Positions 59,701 through 64,000 of a stretch of 64,000 nt of DNA are shown piece after piece. The position numbers were made by a program, and so were the translations under genes. The first letter of the stretch is position 1. Every line of letters starts with the position of its first letter. The DNA is from Hypericum androsaemum. Lineage: Eukaryota > Streptophyta > Magnoliopsida > Malpighiales > Hypericaceae. Under the pieces are notes generated by a model. It was not told the DNA's origin. It was given only the letters and a program-made list of their open reading frames with translations, and ran no database searches. The DNA is taken from positions 18,288,228 to 18,352,227 of the forward strand of contig OZ023184.1 in the NCBI GenBank assembly GCA_963995505.1, in the 5' to 3' direction.

Positions 59701-61936
59701 ATGGATCTCCTCCAATCCTACAACGACGGCGACTCGCCGGTCCACCAAAACGCCGGACCAAACCCTAACCCTGACTCCTCCTCCTCACCGGACTCCTCCC
59801 CGCCGCGCATATCCCTCCCGTCCAAGTCATCCGCCCCGACGGTGGACGACACGATGCTAACCCTAACAATCGCCAAGTCCAACCCGGCGTCGTTCCTCTC
59901 GTCTCGGCCCATCGACCCCGTCCAGCACGTGGTCCCCTTCAACCCGACCTACGACCAGCTGTGGGCCCCCATCGTCGGCCCCGCCCACCCCTTCGCCCGC
60001 GACGGCATCGCCCAGGGCATGCGCAACCACAAGCTCGGGTTCGTCGAGGACGCCGCCATCGACTCGTTCGTCTTCGACGAGCAGTACAATACCTTCCACA
60101 AGTACGGGTACGCGGCGGATCCCTCCGCCTCCGAGGGGAGTAACTATGTCGGGGATATCGACGCGCTCCGCCAGAACGATGGGGTTTCGGTGTACAACAT
60201 CCCTCGCCACGAGCTGAAGAGGCGGCGGATCGAGGAGAGCAAGGACGGGGGAGAGGACGAGGAGGGGGAGCGCGGGGAGGAGGTGGAGAATCCTGCGACG
60301 GATGAGTGGCTATTGAAGAATAAGGTGAGCCCGTGGGCCGGGAAGAAGGAGGTGGTCCAGGGGGAGCTGACGGAGGAGCAGAAGAAGTACGCGGAGGAGC
60401 ACGCCAAGAAGAAGGAGGAGAAGTCCGGGGAGCGGGGAGAGAAGAAGGAGGTTAGTACGGATAAGAGTACTTTCCATGGGAAGGAGGAGAAGGACTACCA
60501 AGGGCGGTCGTGGATTGCTGCGCCTAAGGATGCCAAGGCTAGTAATGACCATTGTTATATCCCGAAGCGGTGCGTGCACACGTGGTCCGGGCATACGAAG
60601 GGTGTCTCTGCTATTAGGTTCTTTCCCAAGTCCGGGCATTTGATCCTGTCTGCGGGGAAGGACAGTAAGGTGAAGATCTGGGACGTGTTTAACTCCGGTA
60701 AGTGTATGCGGACTTACATGGGGCATTCTAGTTCTGTTCAAGATATTTGTTTTACCAATGATGGGAGTAGGTTTCTTAGTGCCGGGTACGATAAGAATAT
60801 CAAGTATTGGGATACCGAGACTGGTAAGGTTATTTCGACTTTTACTACTGGGAAGACGCCTTTCGTTGTTAAGCTCAACCCGGACGATGACAAGCAGAAC
60901 ATCCTGTTGGCTGGTATGAGTAATAAGAAGATTGTTCAATGGGATATGAATACGGGGCAGATTACGCAAGAGTACGACCAGCACTTGGGGGCGGTGAACA
61001 CCATCACTTTTGTGGATAATAATAGGCGGTTTGTGACTTCCAGTGATGATAAATCACTTCGTGTGTGGGAATTTGGGATTCCCGTTGTGATCAAGTATAT
61101 CAGCGAGCCTCATATGCATTCTATGCCATCCATTTCTGTTCATCCCAATACGAACTGGCTTGCTGCCCAAAGTATGGATAACCAGATCCTAATATATAGT
61201 ACGAGGGAAAGGTTCCAGTTGAATAAGAAGAAGAGGTTTGCGGGGCACACTGTGGCTGGTTATGCTTGCCAGGTTAATTTCTCGCCGGATGGGCGGTTTG
61301 TCATGTCGGGAGATGGCGATGGGAAGTGCTGGTTCTGGGATTGGAAGAGTTGCAAAGTCTTCAGGACACTCAAGTGTCACGAAGGAGTGTGCATTGGGTG
61401 CGAATGGCATCCACTGGAGCAGAGTAAAGTTGCAACTTGTGGCTGGGATGGCTTAATCAAGTACTGGTGAGTAACGCCATTCTTACCTTGATTTTAGGCC
61501 ATGGTTTTTAATGTCAGTTGCATTTTCATGTTCTAATGATGCCAATTTATGTGCCCACTTGGTGATTTGGGGGTTTGAAATAGCCAAATGGTTGAAGCTG
61601 TTGCCTCATCTTTCACAATCTATATAGTTTTTGTGCATACGTGCATAGCCATTGTTTGCTGTACTTTTTGGTGTCGGTGCTGCGCTGAACTGATAAGCGC
61701 AGAAGGTTTAATAGCTATGTTGGCTATTCTTGTTCTATTACCATGTATAGGTTCTGGCCATTGAATTACTAACGTGTCTGGTTTAAATGTGCAAAGTCAT
61801 ATGTTAGGGACTAGGAACCATTATTATCTTGGCTCCTGTATTTTCCGCACGGGGTTGCTGCTCTTGCTTTATGGCACCATATTTGATGGTTGGCCTCGCT
61901 AACTAACACCGTTAAATTTTGGATTGTAGGGACTAG
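59701..61936 (+). CDS. PRP17: Pre-mRNA-processing factor 17 (PRP17/CDC40), WD40 splicing factor
   Basis: Nuclear spliceosome protein for the second transesterification step. Exon 1 (59701-61466) encodes nearly all of it: an acidic/Pro-rich N-terminus, a Lys/Glu-rich middle (about residues 165-265), then a seven-blade WD40 domain from about residue 290 ([29 protein letters not shown]). The frame seems to end at TGA 61468-61470, but that stop lies in a GTGAGT donor. Splicing to 61930-61936 (acceptor TTGTAG) completes Trp and adds Asp-stop, the usual end of the family (K-Y-W-D). That gives about 590 aa. Confidence 0.93.
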
Positions 61937-64000
61937 GGACAGCCATTGCTCTTCAGTACTGTCTCGTGGTACCCGGTACAGACTGGCTTTCATAGGCCCT
62001 GCAAGATGGAGAAGCAATTTTCTGGATCCAAGGAACTCTAGTATACCCTGCTGAGATTCATTGCACCTCTTCACAGTCTTCTTATAGATCTGTCACAAAT
62101 CTCAGCATTCCGGGAAAGCGAGTTCAACTGTTTGTATAATGACAGAAACACAACTACTTGATTTGCAGTTGTAAACTGTAGAATAGAAAAACCCGTGAAA
62201 TTTTTGCAGGTTTATCTAACGGTACGGTCTGATGCTTCTGATGTTTCCTTTGATACCTTCTGTGCCTCTTGGGCTTGGAGTTCAGATTAGGGGTTAGTCA
62301 GAGAATGGTTGATTTTAATTACTCCTGTACTGAGTTTCTTTCGATTTACATAGTGCAGACGCAGACCGCCTGTCGAAAATTCACCGATACTATTTTTTTT
62401 TTTAAGTTTTAACTTTTAAGTTTAGATATGGAGATTCTAAATTGCATAAGTTGGATGTTGGAGACACACATTACACTTGCATGACCGTCTATGTTGAATC
62501 TTGGCTGGATCTCTATGTTGAATCATTATCGTTTTAATGATTAATTCCGTACAAGAAATATGAGCTATAAAATAAAAGTAAATTTCGGCATAACTCAAAA
62601 GTTCCAAAAAATGACCTCTCTTTTGCTACTACCAGAACCCAACAACAATCAATATTTTCAAACTTAACCTTTACAAAAAATATTTTCAAACTCAAGTCGT
62701 GACCTAGTCAGCGAGTCTACTTCACTTTATATATATATATCAAAAAAAATATATCCAAATATGCTATTATAAACTATAATATAACTTATTAATTTTCACC
62801 CAATACGATTTATTGGTGTTGAGGGCATTTCTGAAATTATATCATAATATCTTGAATGATGATTGTATAACAAACATTAGAATCTTTGTTACCAAGCTAA
62901 TTGATTTTTAGGAATGGAATTTTCTCATATAATATACAAATTCAATACATATAGTGTGAATTTATGACATACTCAAGACCATGATTAAATTCTGATGTAT
63001 GAAACATGAAATTTGACTTAGTGTGGAGAGTACGAGGATAAAGTATTTATCAACAATGTGTATATGATTCTAAAAATCCCGATCTTCGAAACATGTAGTG
63101 ATTATGACGTCCATGTTCATTGTTGAACCTGACGTCCTCATGGTTTTTGTAGCGATGTATAAGCACGATGGACAATAAGACTATCCAAATGTGTTAGTAT
63201 ATATATTATATTCAATTCAATTTATTAATGTTCATGGAATTGTTTAAATTACATAAGATAACTTATAATAATTGTATAATAAACATTAAAATATTTATTT
63301 TCTAACTAAAACCTAACATTTTATTATCTTCAGAAGAAGTTTTTATGCTTTTATTTAGTTTGTAATTATTTTTGAACTAGACATAATATCAAACACTCAC
63401 CTAACTTGAAAAACCTACAACGTAACTATATTTTTCAACTATATTTCTTATATTTTGACAGATTCATAAGTCATAACTTTCAACTATATTTTATTTTTAT
63501 TTTTTCAAAGAGAAGTTTTAGCTATATTTCAAGTCATGCAAATCAATGTCGACCTCTTGGGGATGTTCAAGGTGCAGCTCAGGAGAATCAGAGAGGCCAA
63601 TCATGCAGAGCTTTCTTGAAGGCATGGGGAGGTACAAGGGATTGCCACTGAGTAGATGAGATCGACAAGAAAGTTGAACTAGGTACATTTCACGTCATAG
63701 TCATCATCGTGTTCGTAACACATGAAATGTTGTTTTGTATGATGTCGCCAATGCAAGAAACCACAAGAAGATCATGACCACCTAGAAATTCGCATTTGAC
63801 CTGGATGGTGCAGAGAGTGGGAGGATTGTCGAGAGAGAACCAACCATTCTTTAAATGCAGTCTTCGCACGTGAGCTTATAGATGGAGGAGCAGCTGGCGA
63901 CAAAAAAAAAAGTTATTCCTTATTCCTCCCTCATAAAATTTCAGCACATGTAGTTCACGAAGAAAATTGACGATCTGAGAGGCAGTCGTTGCATCATTCG
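61937..64000. other. 3' UTR of PRP17 and AT-rich flank
   Basis: The first few hundred bases are probably the PRP17 3' UTR. From about 62400 the DNA is AT-rich with many short repeats of 'aaacatt' character and no convincing frame. The 81-codon frame at 63406-63651 is Phe/Tyr/Leu-rich and matches no domain I know. Confidence 0.5.

Noticed and set aside
59863..60984. Antisense frames over PRP17 (for example 60310-60984)
   Set aside because: Shadows of the highly GC-rich PRP17 coding strand.
63406..63651. 81-codon frame near the right end
   Set aside because: Low-complexity Phe/Tyr start and no recognisable domain.

Overview
The window is nuclear DNA of a flowering plant, probably a dicot. The evidence is four plant-type genes with introns (LL-diaminopimelate aminotransferase, an NFD6-like organellar protein, a DUF936 protein and the splicing factor PRP17/CDC40). 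The species cannot be named from the sequence.

Layout: 1-1487 is AT-rich flank with a 22/23-bp satellite-like array and a (TA)n tract. 1488 to about 44712 is a large mosaic of endogenous pararetrovirus (Caulimoviridae) DNA. 44713-50464 is intergenic and carries a 1.2-kb Mutator-like element (46999-48183). 50465-61936 is a compact gene island in the order DAP(-), NFD6-like(+), DUF936(+), PRP17(+). 61937-64000 is a 3' flank without convincing genes.

The pararetroviral mosaic holds two unrelated lineages. Lineage A, in subtypes A1 and A2, has this order: leader with initiator-tRNA-Met primer site, ORF1 (about 190-aa coiled-coil protein), ORF2 polyprotein (30K movement protein, coat with zinc knuckle, a second Cys cluster, aspartic protease, RT, RNase H), ORF3 (viroplasmin/transactivator-like with coiled coil), then a promoter with a TATA box and as-1-like repeats. 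The second Cys cluster has the badnavirus/tungrovirus spacing, yet those genera have no viroplasmin ORF, so the combination is unusual. Lineage A is present as at least a dozen blocks in both orientations, joined at microhomologies and small palindromes. All copies are broken by stops, frameshifts or truncation. Lineage F looks like a florendovirus (two ORFs) and occupies 28128-37230 in minus orientation, inserted in or spliced into the lineage A array.

No pararetroviral gene here is intact along a whole genome, and many nonsense codons look like C-to-T changes. The four host genes look intact. DAP (lysine synthesis) and NFD6-like are divergent, with only 237 bp between start codons, and probably share a promoter region.
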